DNA of 64,000 nt, from assembly GCA_965229625.1 (NCBI GenBank), contig CBDDJJ010000001.1, positions 1,922,001-1,986,000 of the forward strand, written 5' to 3'. The notes under the pieces are model-generated. The model was not told the origin of the DNA and ran no database searches. It saw nothing but the letters and a program-made list of their open reading frames with translations. This DNA is from JANQIO01 sp965229625 (GTDB lineage: Bacteria > Pseudomonadota > Gammaproteobacteria > Pseudomonadales > Halieaceae). The translations under genes were made by a program, and so were the position numbers. This document shows, piece after piece, positions 1 through 9,067 of the stretch; within the stretch, counting starts at the first letter, position 1; each line of letters starts with the position of its first letter.

Positions 1-59
1 GACACCAGCACGGGAATATCGAGGGCTTGCAGGTAGGCAAGGTGAGACAGGGAACTCAT
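1..59 (-). CDS. possible 5' end of a HolD-like protein (partial)
   Basis: On the minus strand an ATG at 59 opens a frame that runs off the left edge. The 19 visible codons read MSSLSHLAYLQALDIPVLV. The 'YLQALDIPVLV' pattern resembles the start of small gammaproteobacterial HolD-like proteins (DNA polymerase III psi subunit, usually next to rimI). The fragment is far too short to prove this. No convincing Shine-Dalgarno sequence is seen. It would be transcribed divergently from the DUF4124 gene. Confidence 0.35.
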   Translation of the reverse strand, partial: MSSLSHLAYLQALDIPVLV

Positions 60-146
60 GGCCGCATGGTAAGCCGGGCCGACAGCCCTGCCAAGTCGGG
101 TCGCCACCCGCTGGGCGCCGCCGGGTCGATGGACTATCATTTAGCT

Positions 147-743
147 ATGGATCGGCACCCAATACAGCGGCGTCCAAGCCGATACGTCCTGTGCCTTGCC
201 GCGTTGCTGGCAGGCCCCACGGCCATGGCCACCACGGTGTACAAGACCGTGGATGAGAAAGGCCGCATCAGCTTTTCTGACCAGCCACCGCCGGCCGGCG
301 AGGCCGTCGAGGTGCTGGACTACAGCACGCCCAGCGTCACCCCTTCCGAAATCGATACCGCGCGCCTGCAAGCCATGCGCGAAACCACGGATCGCATGGC
401 CGCGGATCGGCGTGAACGCGAGGCCCACCGGGCCAAGCTCAGGACCGAAGCGGCCGCCGCCCGCACCGCTGCCAACCCGCAGCCGGTCTACGCTGACTAC
501 TATCCCAACCGCGTGATAGTGGGACGCCGCGGTTTCCTTGGCCCCGGTTACGGGCGCCCGCCACTGCTGCACCCGAGGCCGCCGACGCTGCAGCCACCGA
601 TTGCCAGGCCTCCGGCAAAACCTGGTCGACCGGGTTACCCGCTAATCAATCGAGACGTGATCAGCCGCTACAATGAGTATCCCGCCACTCTGATTCGCAA
701 GCACTACAAGGGTGGCGCGCGACGGGAATTTTACGGGCGCTGA
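147..743 (+). CDS. DUF4124-domain exported protein
   Basis: A protein of 198 residues from ATG 147. This start puts a basic then hydrophobic signal peptide (about residues 1-27, ending near AMA) directly before the DUF4124 core, seen as VYKTVDEKGRISFSDQPP. DUF4124 domains are small periplasmic domains of unknown function, common in gammaproteobacteria. The middle is Arg/Ala/Glu-rich and helical-looking; the C-terminal third is Pro/Gly/Arg-rich with repeated RPP motifs and ends in a basic tail. ATG 129 is an alternative start. Its stop lies 16 bp from the stop of the convergent glycosyltransferase gene. No partner protein can be inferred. Confidence 0.8.
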   Translation: MDRHPIQRRPSRYVLCLAALLAGPTAMATTVYKTVDEKGRISFSDQPPPAGEAVEVLDYSTPSVTPSEIDTARLQAMRETTDRMAADRREREAHRAKLRTEAAAARTAANPQPVYADYYPNRVIVGRRGFLGPGYGRPPLLHPRPPTLQPPIARPPAKPGRPGYPLINRDVISRYNEYPATLIRKHYKGGARREFYGR

Positions 744-759
744 AGCACTGCCCGCGTAC

Positions 760-1653
760 CTAGATCCAGCACCAGCCGTGTCGGCGGAAGAACTTCCAAC
801 CCGACTGCACGAACATGCTGATGTGGCGCACACCCTTGCGCGCCGAGTAGCCGCCGTGGTGCACGATATGCATGCTAGGCAGGTAGACAAGGCGCCCCAG
901 CGGCTGCAGGCGCAGTGACAGGTCGAAGTCCTCGAAGTACATGAAGAACTGGTCGGAGAAGCCGCGAGCCTGTTGCAGGGAATCCGTGCGCGCGTACATG
1001 CAGCAGCCGCTGACCAGCGGTACATCGGCGGCCGTGCCATTGTTACAGGCGTCGCGTATTTCGTAGCTGTGCAGGTAATCGCGGAAGCGGCCCTTGATGA
1101 AATCCGGCGCAAAGGCGCGCAGCATCAGCACCATCACCGAGGGGTAGCGCTTGCACAGGTACTGGACCTGGCCACTACCGTCGGTGGCGCGTGGGCTGAC
1201 CGCCGCCACATCCTCGTTACGCCACATGTACTCAAGACCTGAGAACAGCGCATCCTGCGCCAGCTCCACATCGGGGTTGAGGATCAGGTGAAAATCACTG
1301 TCAGCGCGATGCAGTGCCTGGTTGTGGGCGGCGCCGTAGCCGATATTGCCGCCCGGATGCCACACGTCGACCCGGTCAAAGCGCTCGCCGCGCTTGCCCA
1401 GCACCAGGTCACGCACTCGCTGACGGTAGTGGGCGTTGGTGGAATTATCCACCACCAGCAACTGCAGGCGAATATCGAGGCCCTGGTCGCGGGCATAGCG
1501 CAGGGCACGGTGCAAACCGTCCAGGGTCTTTTGAAGCAGGCTGAACTCGCTATTGAAGGTGACCATGGACACGGACACGTCCAGCGGCCCCGCGGTAGCG
1601 GCCCAGCTTGAACCCGCGGCCACGGTTGCCGCTTCGAAGACTTCGAGCTTCAT
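760..1653 (-). CDS. family 2 glycosyltransferase (rhamnosyltransferase-like)
   Basis: A 297-residue GT-A fold enzyme. The nucleotide-binding strand (VSMVTFNSE, about residues 27-36), VVDNS (67-71), the GGNIGYGAAHN block typical of WbbL-like rhamnosyltransferases (about 101-111) and an NPD metal-binding motif (126-128) appear in the usual order. The acceptor-side FMYFEDFDLSLRL motif is also present. It should transfer a sugar from a nucleotide or dTDP donor onto a growing glycan at the cytoplasmic membrane. It stands alone on the minus strand, divergent from the MBOAT gene, at the left border of the polysaccharide locus. The exact sugar cannot be told from sequence. Confidence 0.88.
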   Translation of the reverse strand: MKLEVFEAATVAAGSSWAATAGPLDVSVSMVTFNSEFSLLQKTLDGLHRALRYARDQGLDIRLQLLVVDNSTNAHYRQRVRDLVLGKRGERFDRVDVWHPGGNIGYGAAHNQALHRADSDFHLILNPDVELAQDALFSGLEYMWRNEDVAAVSPRATDGSGQVQYLCKRYPSVMVLMLRAFAPDFIKGRFRDYLHSYEIRDACNNGTAADVPLVSGCCMYARTDSLQQARGFSDQFFMYFEDFDLSLRLQPLGRLVYLPSMHIVHHGGYSARKGVRHISMFVQSGWKFFRRHGWCWI

Positions 1654-1868
1654 ATCGTCAAACCCACAGTGCCGGCTCTATGGCAGGCTGTTGCTGAGTC
1701 TCAGGCGGTACCGCAGGCCCTTCCCGCACGCTTGCATGAGGCGGGGAGCTGATATTAACATCCGGCGCGCCGCTGTCGAACCCGCTCCCGCTGCAGGTGG
1801 AATGACACGGCGACCACCCGGGAACAAGGGGATTCAGGCCCGCCCCCTGACAACAGAGAGCATCCGGC
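1654..1868. promoter_or_regulatory. divergent intergenic region, glycosyltransferase / MBOAT
   Basis: This 215-bp gap must hold the promoters of two divergent genes. The only core-promoter-like pair I see for the plus strand is TTGCAT (1732-1737) with TAACAT (1756-1761), 18 bp apart. It is a weak match and would give a leader of about 100 nt. No small gene, hairpin or repeat stands out. Confidence 0.3.
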
Positions 1869-3302
1869 TTGCTATTCATATCCCACGTCTACTTCTGCCT
1901 GTTCCTGCCGATCGCGCTGTTGGTCTACCAGTTGTTGATCACCCGGCACCGGCCAACCCTGTGCGTCGCCTGGCTGGTCGCTGCATCGCTGTTTTTCTAC
2001 GGCTGGTGGAACCCCCAGTACCTGGTGCTGATTGTCAGCTCAATCCTGTTCAACTATGGCCTGGGCAGCTGGATGAGCCGCAGCGAACCCGGCACCCGCA
2101 AGGGGCTGTTGCTGCTGGCGCTGGCGGGCAATCTCGGCATGCTGGGCTATTTCAAGTACGCCAACTTCCTGGTCGACGCGACCAACCAGCTCGCTGGCAG
2201 CAGTTTTCACCTGGAAGCGATTGTGCTGCCGCTGGCGATTTCCTTTTTCACGCTGCAGCAGGTGGCCTATGTAGTGGATGCCTACCGCGGTGACGCCCCA
2301 CCCTATCCTTTCCTGCGCTACAGCCTGTTCGTGTGTTTCTTCCCGCAGCTCATCGCCGGTCCTATTGTCCATCATCGCAAGCTGATTCCCCAGTTGGCCG
2401 AAGACAGGCTCAAGGCGCTGAACGCCGAACACCTGGCGTTGGGGATCAGCATTTTTGCTGCCGGCATGTTCAAGAAGGTAGCGATTGCCGACCAGCTGAT
2501 CCCCTGGGTGAGCCTGGTCTTCGATGCGAAAAACCCTGACATGGTCACCGGCCTGTACTCCTGGATCGCCACCTATGCCTACACTTTCCAGCTGTACTTT
2601 GACTTCAGCGGCTATTCGGACATGGCGATCGGCGCTGCCATGATGTTCGGCATCAAGCTGCCCATCAACTTCAACAGCCCCTACAAAGCCGGCAATATCC
2701 GCGACATCTGGCGGCGCTGGCACATCACCCTCAGCGACTTTGTCATGCGCTACGTTTATGCTCCCCTGGGCGCTGGCAAGCGTGGTCATGCGCGAATGTA
2801 CGTACACCTGTTTATCGCCTTCCTGGTGACCGGCGTCTGGCATGGCGCAGGCTGGAATTTCGTGGTGTTCGGCTGCCTGCACGGCAGCGCCGTGATGCTG
2901 CACCAGGGCTGGAAAGACCTTGGGCTGAAGATGCCCCACTGGCTGGGCATGCTGCTGACCTTTAACTTTTGGGCACTGGCGCTCGTGATCTTCCGCTCGC
3001 CGACTCTCGAGCACGCCCTGCTGGTGTACCGGCGCATGTTCGGCGGCGTGGAGATTCACTCCTACGCCCACGACGAATACCTGGTCATCGCCGTGATGCT
3101 GGCGCTGCTGGCGGTGGTCTGGCAGGCCCCCAACAGCTCGCAGATTTTCCGTGAACGCCCGGCGAAGGACATCCCGCTGCGCTGGCAATGGCGGCCCACC
3201 GCGGGGTGGGGCCTGGCGGTGGGGCTGGTGGCAGCCGCCCTCGCCTTTCAACCGGTGGTCAGGGCCGTCCCCGACCAGGCCTTTATCTACTTCCAGTTCT
3301 GA
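1869..3302 (+). CDS. MBOAT-family O-acyltransferase (AlgI-like)
   Basis: A polytopic membrane protein of 477 residues. It moves an acyl group, probably acetyl, across the inner membrane for transfer to an exported polysaccharide. The MBOAT hallmark WHGAGWNF carries the expected catalytic His (H325); the conserved LYFDFSGYSDMAIG and WRRWHITLSDF blocks precede it. The start is a TTG at 1869, giving MLFISHVYF, the usual N-terminus of the family. A purine-rich AGAG lies about 10 nt upstream. It is followed after 2 bp by an SGNH-type protein, the normal partner in AlgI/AlgJ-type acetylation systems. A second MBOAT gene of similar size is at 14106-15512. Confidence 0.92.
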   Translation: MLFISHVYFCLFLPIALLVYQLLITRHRPTLCVAWLVAASLFFYGWWNPQYLVLIVSSILFNYGLGSWMSRSEPGTRKGLLLLALAGNLGMLGYFKYANFLVDATNQLAGSSFHLEAIVLPLAISFFTLQQVAYVVDAYRGDAPPYPFLRYSLFVCFFPQLIAGPIVHHRKLIPQLAEDRLKALNAEHLALGISIFAAGMFKKVAIADQLIPWVSLVFDAKNPDMVTGLYSWIATYAYTFQLYFDFSGYSDMAIGAAMMFGIKLPINFNSPYKAGNIRDIWRRWHITLSDFVMRYVYAPLGAGKRGHARMYVHLFIAFLVTGVWHGAGWNFVVFGCLHGSAVMLHQGWKDLGLKMPHWLGMLLTFNFWALALVIFRSPTLEHALLVYRRMFGGVEIHSYAHDEYLVIAVMLALLAVVWQAPNSSQIFRERPAKDIPLRWQWRPTAGWGLAVGLVAAALAFQPVVRAVPDQAFIYFQF

Positions 3303-3304
3303 AC

Positions 3305-4399
3305 ATGATGCCGCGACATCCGTTTTTGCGTAGCTTCTGGCTGGTCTTGCTGGCGGTGTCACTGCTGCACGCCGCCGTCGCTGCGCTCTACCTGGCGCGA
3401 CCTGACATGTTCTATTACCGTGCCTGGGAGTACCTGATCGCCTGGTCCAACCTCACGACTACCGAGGATTCACGCTGGGAAGGCACCGAGTACTCGGACC
3501 TGGGCCACCAGTACCTGTTCTACTACCAGGAGTCGCGCGACACCATCGCCACTACCGACGCTGACGGCTTTCGATCTGTGCCGGGCGATATGGGCCCGCC
3601 ACGAATTTTCACCCAGGGCCGTTCCAATGTGTTCGGATCGGGGGTGTCGGACCAGCAGACCTTCGCCTGGCAGCTGGCGGAACTGGGCGGCGTGGCCACC
3701 TTCAACGGCGCCCACGGGGAACTGCTGGCTACCCTGTCGCGGCCCGACCTCGCCCAGGTCGAACTGGTCATCGACATCTACCACGAGCGCCACCTGGCGA
3801 AGTTGCCCCTGGCCCGACGCATCTACTCGCTGCAGGGTGATGCGCTTGAACCCTATGAACCGATGGCGCGCCATGACCTGCCGCCCCACAAAGCCATGCA
3901 GCGGCGCATCCTGCGGCCGGGCTGGTGGCTGCCGGACATCATTGCCCGGCAGTGGCGGCGCCTGTTGAAGGACTTCAAGGAGTACCGGGTGCACGGGCAC
4001 AGGCCTTACCTCACCCTGGCCAATACCACCGACGGCTCGCCGCTGGAATCAGTCATCGCCCTCATGGAAGAACGGCGGCGCGTGGTGGAAGGGCTCGGCT
4101 ATCACTACCTGGCGATGATCATCCCCGCTCGACAGACCGTGTACGAACCAGCGGCTGCCAAGCGCGAAGCCCTGGAGCGCGGTACCCGGATCGCCGAGCA
4201 GCTGGAGGCACGCGGTTACCCGCTGGTCAACCTGTTTCCCAGCTTTCGCTCGGAGCGCGGCCCGGATTTCTACTTCCGCTACGACACGCACTGGAACCCG
4301 CTGGGCCAGCAGCACGCCGCGGCAATGGTCGTGGCAGACATTCGCCGGCGCTGGCCGGACCTGTTGCCCGCTGACTCAGCGAATCCCGAAGCGCCGTAG
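3305..4399 (+). CDS. SGNH-type (AlgJ/AlgX-like) O-acyltransferase partner
   Basis: A protein of 364 residues from ATG 3305 (ATG 3308 is alternative), starting 2 bp after the MBOAT stop. One N-terminal membrane anchor (about residues 8-30) is followed by a periplasmic SGNH fold. The nucleophile block is degenerate: GRSNVFGSGVSD, with Ser107 where relatives have GGSFTFG. The late catalytic pair is clear as YDTHWNP (D327, H329), as in AlgJ/AlgX. It probably transfers the acyl group supplied by the adjacent MBOAT onto the glycan in the periplasm. Its 3' end overlaps the convergent sulfotransferase gene by 24 bp. Confidence 0.8.
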   Translation: MMPRHPFLRSFWLVLLAVSLLHAAVAALYLARPDMFYYRAWEYLIAWSNLTTTEDSRWEGTEYSDLGHQYLFYYQESRDTIATTDADGFRSVPGDMGPPRIFTQGRSNVFGSGVSDQQTFAWQLAELGGVATFNGAHGELLATLSRPDLAQVELVIDIYHERHLAKLPLARRIYSLQGDALEPYEPMARHDLPPHKAMQRRILRPGWWLPDIIARQWRRLLKDFKEYRVHGHRPYLTLANTTDGSPLESVIALMEERRRVVEGLGYHYLAMIIPARQTVYEPAAAKREALERGTRIAEQLEARGYPLVNLFPSFRSERGPDFYFRYDTHWNPLGQQHAAAMVVADIRRRWPDLLPADSANPEAP

Positions 4400-5479
4400 C
4401 AGCGCCGTGAGCCAGCCGACCCTGGCCGACGGCGGCGACAACACCGGCGCAATCCCGTCGCGCCGCTCCAGGTGACTGACCCGGTTGATAAGTATCTGGA
4501 TCTGTCGCTGCTGGTAGGCAATGATGCCCAGCAGGGCCCGCTGCTCCCGATCGAGTTCCGGAATCTCCGGCGGTGCGGCGTCGTCGTCCGCTTCAATCTC
4601 GGGGAAGCGCTGCCCGTCGCAATCGTGACGTTCAAACAGGCGCCGGTTACTGTCGATGAAATGGGACAGCACCTGTCGGCGCTGGGCGCTGCTGATCAGG
4701 CGCTTGGGGTCGTGGGCCGGGTCGACACCGAGCTGCTCCGACACCTCGGTGAGAATGCCTGAGAGCTGGCGATGCGACACTTCGCCCACCGGGTAGCCGC
4801 GCAGGGTTTCCAGCATGCGCAACAGGTCCAGCGCCGGGCTGGCATTGCGCCGCGCTGCCACGAAGCGGAAGTCCCGGCCCGGCTTGATTCCCAGCACCGA
4901 CAGGAAGTCGCGTTCGATACCGTCGGTCATGGCCTCGTAGAGGCGCACACTGACGTTTTCGAAGCCGAATACCTGCTCCCACTCCGAGAGCACCGCGTCG
5001 TAATCCAGCAGTTTGAGTCGACCCCGATCACCGAGGTAATCATCCATGGCCGTGTCCAGTGACAGCATCCCGCCGCGAATCTCCTGCACAAAGCTGGACA
5101 CCATGACTTCATCCTGGCGCCGCAGGTAGGCAACGATCTTCACATCGAAGCGCTCGCTGAGCAGGGGCTTGAGCTTCGCCGGCCTGGCCAGCCAGAAGTT
5201 CTCGGACGAGATCACGGCACGGGACAGGCCGCTCTCCGCGACTTCCGCGGCCAGCGCCTGGTAGAGCTCGTCGGGCCTGATGTCCTTCACCACCGGGTAG
5301 TCCGGCAGGCTGGGCAGGAACACCAGCGAGAAGTGGTGTGAGGCACCGTGGTAGAGGCCGGTCTTCGGGTAACAGACGCCCTGCCCCGCCAGCGCAGCAC
5401 GGTTCTGGTTGAGAAAACCCTGCAGCGCGGTCGAGCCGACCTTGGGTCTGCCGATATGGATGGTCAGCTCGGGTTTCAT
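4376..5479 (-). CDS. sulfotransferase-family protein
   Basis: A 367-residue protein with a PAPS-type P-loop at the N-terminus (GRPKVGSTA, residues 10-18). A 3'-phosphate-binding segment (YLRRQDEVMVSSF) follows about 100 residues later, the spacing seen in bacterial carbohydrate sulfotransferases. A helical, Gln-rich C-terminus (about 300-345) may be a short coiled coil. Its ATG overlaps the stop of the upstream glycosyltransferase by 4 bp (ATGA), so it is the last gene of a coupled four-gene block. Expected role: sulfating the locus glycan or a precursor, from PAPS, in the cytoplasm. The substrate is inferred from context only. Confidence 0.75.
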   Translation of the reverse strand: MKPELTIHIGRPKVGSTALQGFLNQNRAALAGQGVCYPKTGLYHGASHHFSLVFLPSLPDYPVVKDIRPDELYQALAAEVAESGLSRAVISSENFWLARPAKLKPLLSERFDVKIVAYLRRQDEVMVSSFVQEIRGGMLSLDTAMDDYLGDRGRLKLLDYDAVLSEWEQVFGFENVSVRLYEAMTDGIERDFLSVLGIKPGRDFRFVAARRNASPALDLLRMLETLRGYPVGEVSHRQLSGILTEVSEQLGVDPAHDPKRLISSAQRRQVLSHFIDSNRRLFERHDCDGQRFPEIEADDDAAPPEIPELDREQRALLGIIAYQQRQIQILINRVSHLERRDGIAPVLSPPSARVGWLTALLRRFGIR

Positions 5480-6696
5480 GCCGTGGCCCCCAGCTCACGC
5501 AGCCAGCCGTCCAGTTCACGGGCCTGCTCCGGAAACAGGCGGATGCTGTCGGCGTGAGGATTGCGATGCGCCCGCAGGCGGTCGGGCTGCGCCAGGCAGC
5601 GAGCCATGGCGGCGCGCAGCGGCTCAGGGTTGGCTGTCATGGGAATCAGTTCACCATTCTCCCCGTCACGGATGGCTTCGCCAACACCCCCTTCGCTGCA
5701 GGCGATCACCCATACATTGCGAGCCAGCGCCTCGCGCACGGTGAGGCCGAAGCTCTCTTTCCACTGGGAAGGGAACAGTAGCACGTCGATGCCCGCGAAA
5801 AAGTCGTCGATCCCGGACTGGTCGTAAGCGGGGGTGAACTCCACCTCGCCCGGAACCTGCCAGGAACCGGGATCCTTCCAGCTCACGCCCACGTTTTGGG
5901 CGGCATCCACCACCTTGAGCAGGTAGTCCCGGTAGTCCGGCATCTGGTTGAGCGCCTCGACGATCACCGGCGCGCCCTTGAGCGGGCCCGGCCCACCGAG
6001 AAAACCGAACACCAGTTTGTCACCGGGCAGGCGCACACCGGTCCCCGGTGGTCGCGGCGGCACGATGCCGTTGCCGCTGACGCGGCAATTGGCGATGCCA
6101 TTGGCGCCGTAGAGCTCAGCCTGGAAACGGCTCGGCGCCAGCACCAGGTCGGCCAGGGACAGCGCATCCTTCATCACCTTGAGCTTGTGTTCAAACTCAT
6201 CCGGACGATCCACACAGTAGCGACAGCGAGCCGGGGAGATTTCCTCCTGGAAACAGTAGCGGCCATTGAGGTCGACCATGAACTGGCGGTCGCACAGCCA
6301 CCAGGCATCGTGCACAGTGACCACCAGCGGGATTCCCAGCGCCTTGATGGCGGGGAAAAAGCCGCAGCCCAGCCGCTGTACCGCATGGGCATGCACCACG
6401 TCGGGGGCGAGTCGCGGTAGCAGGCCCTCGATAACGCGGTCCACGTAGACGTTCTGGTACTCGTCGCTGTAGCGCTTCTCGGTGGGCAGGTTGATGGAAA
6501 TAACGTCAACGGATTTGGCCCGGTAGCGGCGCAGGTTGTAAGCCGGAATGCCGGGATCCACATGGGTGGTAATCACGGTTACCTGCCAGCCCAGGTCCTG
6601 CGCCAGGCTCTCGTTGATGGCCTCGGCCACCACCGTCGCGCCGCCGAAACTCTGGGGTGCATAGTGCACATTGAGTACCAGCAACCGGCGGCTCAC
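5476..6696 (-). CDS. family 4 glycosyltransferase
   Basis: A GT-B retaining glycosyltransferase of 406 residues. The N-terminal domain begins RRLLVLNVHYAPQSFGGA, the usual acceptor-domain strand and Gly loop. The donor domain carries the EX7E signature in KESFGLTVREA. The start is GTG 6696, which overlaps the upstream stop as GTGA. The frame stays open upstream, but that part is low-complexity and belongs to the neighbouring gene. Several Cys residues (CDRQF, CFQEE, CRYC) in the first domain recall the zinc-binding cysteine cluster of some capsule GT4 enzymes; this is a guess. Confidence 0.85.
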   Translation of the reverse strand: MSRRLLVLNVHYAPQSFGGATVVAEAINESLAQDLGWQVTVITTHVDPGIPAYNLRRYRAKSVDVISINLPTEKRYSDEYQNVYVDRVIEGLLPRLAPDVVHAHAVQRLGCGFFPAIKALGIPLVVTVHDAWWLCDRQFMVDLNGRYCFQEEISPARCRYCVDRPDEFEHKLKVMKDALSLADLVLAPSRFQAELYGANGIANCRVSGNGIVPPRPPGTGVRLPGDKLVFGFLGGPGPLKGAPVIVEALNQMPDYRDYLLKVVDAAQNVGVSWKDPGSWQVPGEVEFTPAYDQSGIDDFFAGIDVLLFPSQWKESFGLTVREALARNVWVIACSEGGVGEAIRDGENGELIPMTANPEPLRAAMARCLAQPDRLRAHRNPHADSIRLFPEQARELDGWLRELGATA

Positions 6697-7976
6697 AAGG
6701 CGTACTCCACACCCATCCGGGACAGCGGCGCCGCCAGCTCCGGCACAATAGCCGCCACCGTGTGACGCTGTGCGACAGCCTCCCGCGCCGCCTCTCCCAT
6801 CCGGTGGCGCAGACCGGCATCGTCCAGCAGGGCGGACAGGGCCGCGGTCCACTCGTCGGTATTTGCCGCGAGATAGCCATTCTCGCCGTGGTTGATCACT
6901 TCGCTGAACTGGCCCACCCGGGAAGCCACCACCGGGATGCCGAGCAGCGCCGCCTCGTAGAAGCGGATCGCGCTCTTGCAGCCATTAAACTGGTCGATCA
7001 ACAGCGGTACCGCAACAAGCTGGGCGCGCGACAGGGCAGCAAAATACTCGTGGTAGTTGCCAAAGGGAATGCGCCGCAGGCGATCACTGTAGGGCGCCAG
7101 GGCAGCAGGCACTTCGACATAACCCACCAGCATCAGTACCAGGGTGGTATGGCTCTCGAGCAATCCCGCCAACACCGTGGCCACCGACTCGAAATCCCGG
7201 TCGTGGGCGCGCGAGCCGGACATATAGGCCAACACCGTTTCCTCCCGGGCCGCCGGCGGCTGGTGACTGTAGCGGGCCGCCAGTTGCGTGGTTTCGGCAT
7301 CCACCACGTTGGGCCACACAGACGCTTCAACGCCGAGGCAGGCACGCACGCGCTCGGCCATGCCAGTGGTACTGACGAACTGGAACTGACATTCGCGCAT
7401 GACATCAAGGTGAAGGTCCGCAGACGCCAGCAGGTGCTCGCGCTCCGCATCAGACAGGGTTTCCAGGTTGCGGTTGCTGCGATAGGTGTCGGCGTCAAAG
7501 ATTGGGTCGTCGATGTCGTAAGCCAATACCACGCCCAAGCGCCTGGCCTCGGCGATATAGCCCTCCAGCAGCGGCGTCATCGCAGCCCGGTAAAACATCA
7601 GGTGGGTGGCTGTTTGCAGCAGGTTGTAAACCCGTACCTGGTCGTCGACGTGGCTCATGTGGCACTCCACCCCCTGCCCATGCAGGAGCTCGAGTTTTTG
7701 TACCACCCGGTACTTGCGGCACTGGGGCAGGTCCAGCGGCCCGACAATCAGGACCGATGGCGTCGCAAACACGTCGGCCGCCGGCGAGGTCTCATCCGCC
7801 ATGCCGGTGCGCAGAAACCAGCGCCGGAAACCGCCACCATAACCGTGACCGAAGCCCCAGATGACATACTGGTAGGCTTTTACCACGGCAGCCTCGAAAC
7901 CATTGCGCTGGACGTGGCTGACAAAGCTGCGCAGGTAGACCGGCAGACTGCGGAACAGGTTAAGCCAGCGCTTCAT
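6693..7976 (-). CDS. GT4-like glycosyltransferase
   Basis: A 427-residue protein. An N-terminal basic helix-rich segment of about 85 residues precedes a GT-B core that starts SVLIVGPLDLPQCRKYRV. The middle contains YDIDDPIFD, and the C-terminal donor domain has AIRFYEAALLGIPVVAS, equivalent to the GT4 donor-binding motif but with a single clear Glu. Similar proteins occur in polysaccharide loci as 'glycosyltransferase family 1'. Both ends overlap neighbours by 4 bp (ATGA before, GTGA after), so translation of the block is coupled. Confidence 0.78.
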   Translation of the reverse strand: MKRWLNLFRSLPVYLRSFVSHVQRNGFEAAVVKAYQYVIWGFGHGYGGGFRRWFLRTGMADETSPAADVFATPSVLIVGPLDLPQCRKYRVVQKLELLHGQGVECHMSHVDDQVRVYNLLQTATHLMFYRAAMTPLLEGYIAEARRLGVVLAYDIDDPIFDADTYRSNRNLETLSDAEREHLLASADLHLDVMRECQFQFVSTTGMAERVRACLGVEASVWPNVVDAETTQLAARYSHQPPAAREETVLAYMSGSRAHDRDFESVATVLAGLLESHTTLVLMLVGYVEVPAALAPYSDRLRRIPFGNYHEYFAALSRAQLVAVPLLIDQFNGCKSAIRFYEAALLGIPVVASRVGQFSEVINHGENGYLAANTDEWTAALSALLDDAGLRHRMGEAAREAVAQRHTVAAIVPELAAPLSRMGVEYAL

Positions 7977-8839
7977 GACAGTCCCACCGGGTCATCGAGA
8001 AAGCCCCAGCGTCGACAGAATTCCGGGTCTTCGAGAATGCTGGCATACACCGCATCAGCCAGCCGGTTATTCTGGCGGCGCATATAGTTGTGCACCTGCC
8101 GCGTGAGCCAGCCATTGAGAGCCGGCAGGCGGCGCTGCAGCTTGAAACGACGCTGCAGACCGATCACCAGCCGCGACAGCCGATCGATGCCGTTGAGGGC
8201 ATCCAGCCGGCACAGCTTGTCGCGAAAGCCGGCGCCGTGGTGATACACCAGCCCACCGTAAACACCGAACCACAGCGGGTGCAGGTCGCGGGCATTGCTG
8301 CGATTCAGTGCCAGCCAGTTAATACCACGCTCTTCAAGACTGTTCAGCAGCCGGCCACCCACATCCGTCACCGGCTGGCCCTGGAGGTTCTTCCAGTAGC
8401 CACCACCGCGCCAGTCACCCTCGATCGATTTCCAGAATCCCACGGTCGTAACGCAGAAACAGGGGTGTGGCTGCAGGTCGCCGTTATTCTCAAAGCGTCG
8501 CGCCGCGACCAGCGGATACTGCTCAAGCGAGGCAAAGGCCTGGGTGAGATCGGCCACCGGGAAGGCATCGCCGTCGATGAATACGAGAATGTCGGCATCG
8601 TCGGCCTGCGCGCAGATTTCCTCAGCCAGCAGGTTGAGTTTGTCGGGGTGTGGCATGCCCTCTTCGGTGTGCACGCAGTCGAACTGGTTGTGAAAGCGCT
8701 CGGCCACGTGGTTGAGAAAGGCGTGCAGGCGAAGCGGGCGAGGGCAGTGCCGGCGAATCGCCGCGAGCTGCAGCTCTATCCAGTCCTCGGAGCGCCAGTG
8801 CACCGTGGCAAAGTAGGCAGTTCTTTCCATTCCGGCCAT
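7973..8839 (-). CDS. putative glycosyltransferase with DxD motif
   Basis: About 288 residues from ATG 8839 (MAGMERTAYF); ATG 8830 is equally possible and an upstream ATG at 8908 is less likely. The N-terminal half looks like a GT-A fold with ILVFIDGDAFPVAD, giving a DGD metal/nucleotide motif. The C-terminal half is basic and aromatic, with an RRRLPALNGWL segment. It is the first gene of the minus-strand block 8839-4376. The promoter should lie in 8840-9067, shared with the exporter genes. No sugar specificity can be assigned. Confidence 0.65.
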   Translation of the reverse strand: MAGMERTAYFATVHWRSEDWIELQLAAIRRHCPRPLRLHAFLNHVAERFHNQFDCVHTEEGMPHPDKLNLLAEEICAQADDADILVFIDGDAFPVADLTQAFASLEQYPLVAARRFENNGDLQPHPCFCVTTVGFWKSIEGDWRGGGYWKNLQGQPVTDVGGRLLNSLEERGINWLALNRSNARDLHPLWFGVYGGLVYHHGAGFRDKLCRLDALNGIDRLSRLVIGLQRRFKLQRRLPALNGWLTRQVHNYMRRQNNRLADAVYASILEDPEFCRRWGFLDDPVGLS

Positions 8840-9047
8840 TGAAGCCCATGAATTTCCTGTAAAGCGGCCCCTGGCTGCCGGGGGATTGCAAAGCGCCACA
8901 TTGTACATGAGGCCCCAGCGGCCACCTAGCCCGGGCGCCCGCGGATGCTGGCCGTGGGCGGGCAACCCGCCCTGTGCTTACACTCGCGCCCGGCTACCGC
9001 AGGCAGATGCAAGACTGAAGTATTACCGAATTATGCGAAGGTTCCTT

Positions 9048-9053
9048 TATAAT
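9048..9053 (+). promoter_or_regulatory. -10 box for the ABC exporter operon
   Basis: A perfect TATAAT lies 14 bp before the ATG of the exporter permease gene. The best -35 candidate is TTACCG at 9023-9028, with a long 19-bp spacer. Transcription would start close to the gene and leave a very short leader. The rest of the divergent gap 8840-9067 shows nothing else clear. Confidence 0.5.
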
Positions 9054-9067
9054 CGCCCCCTTCCTGA

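Noticed and set aside
2040..3362. A 440-codon open frame antisense to the first MBOAT gene
   Set aside because: It has low-complexity, His/Gln/Arg-rich composition and no recognisable motif; it mirrors a real gene in GC-rich DNA.
5476..6852. Longer form of the GT4 gene starting at 6852
   Set aside because: The extra 52 residues are Gly/Arg-rich and overlap the upstream gene out of frame; GTG 6696 gives the normal GT4 N-terminus and a 4-bp overlap.
6762..8087. A 441-codon open frame antisense to two glycosyltransferase genes
   Set aside because: The opposite strand encodes clear GT domains with coupled starts; the antisense product has no domain pattern.
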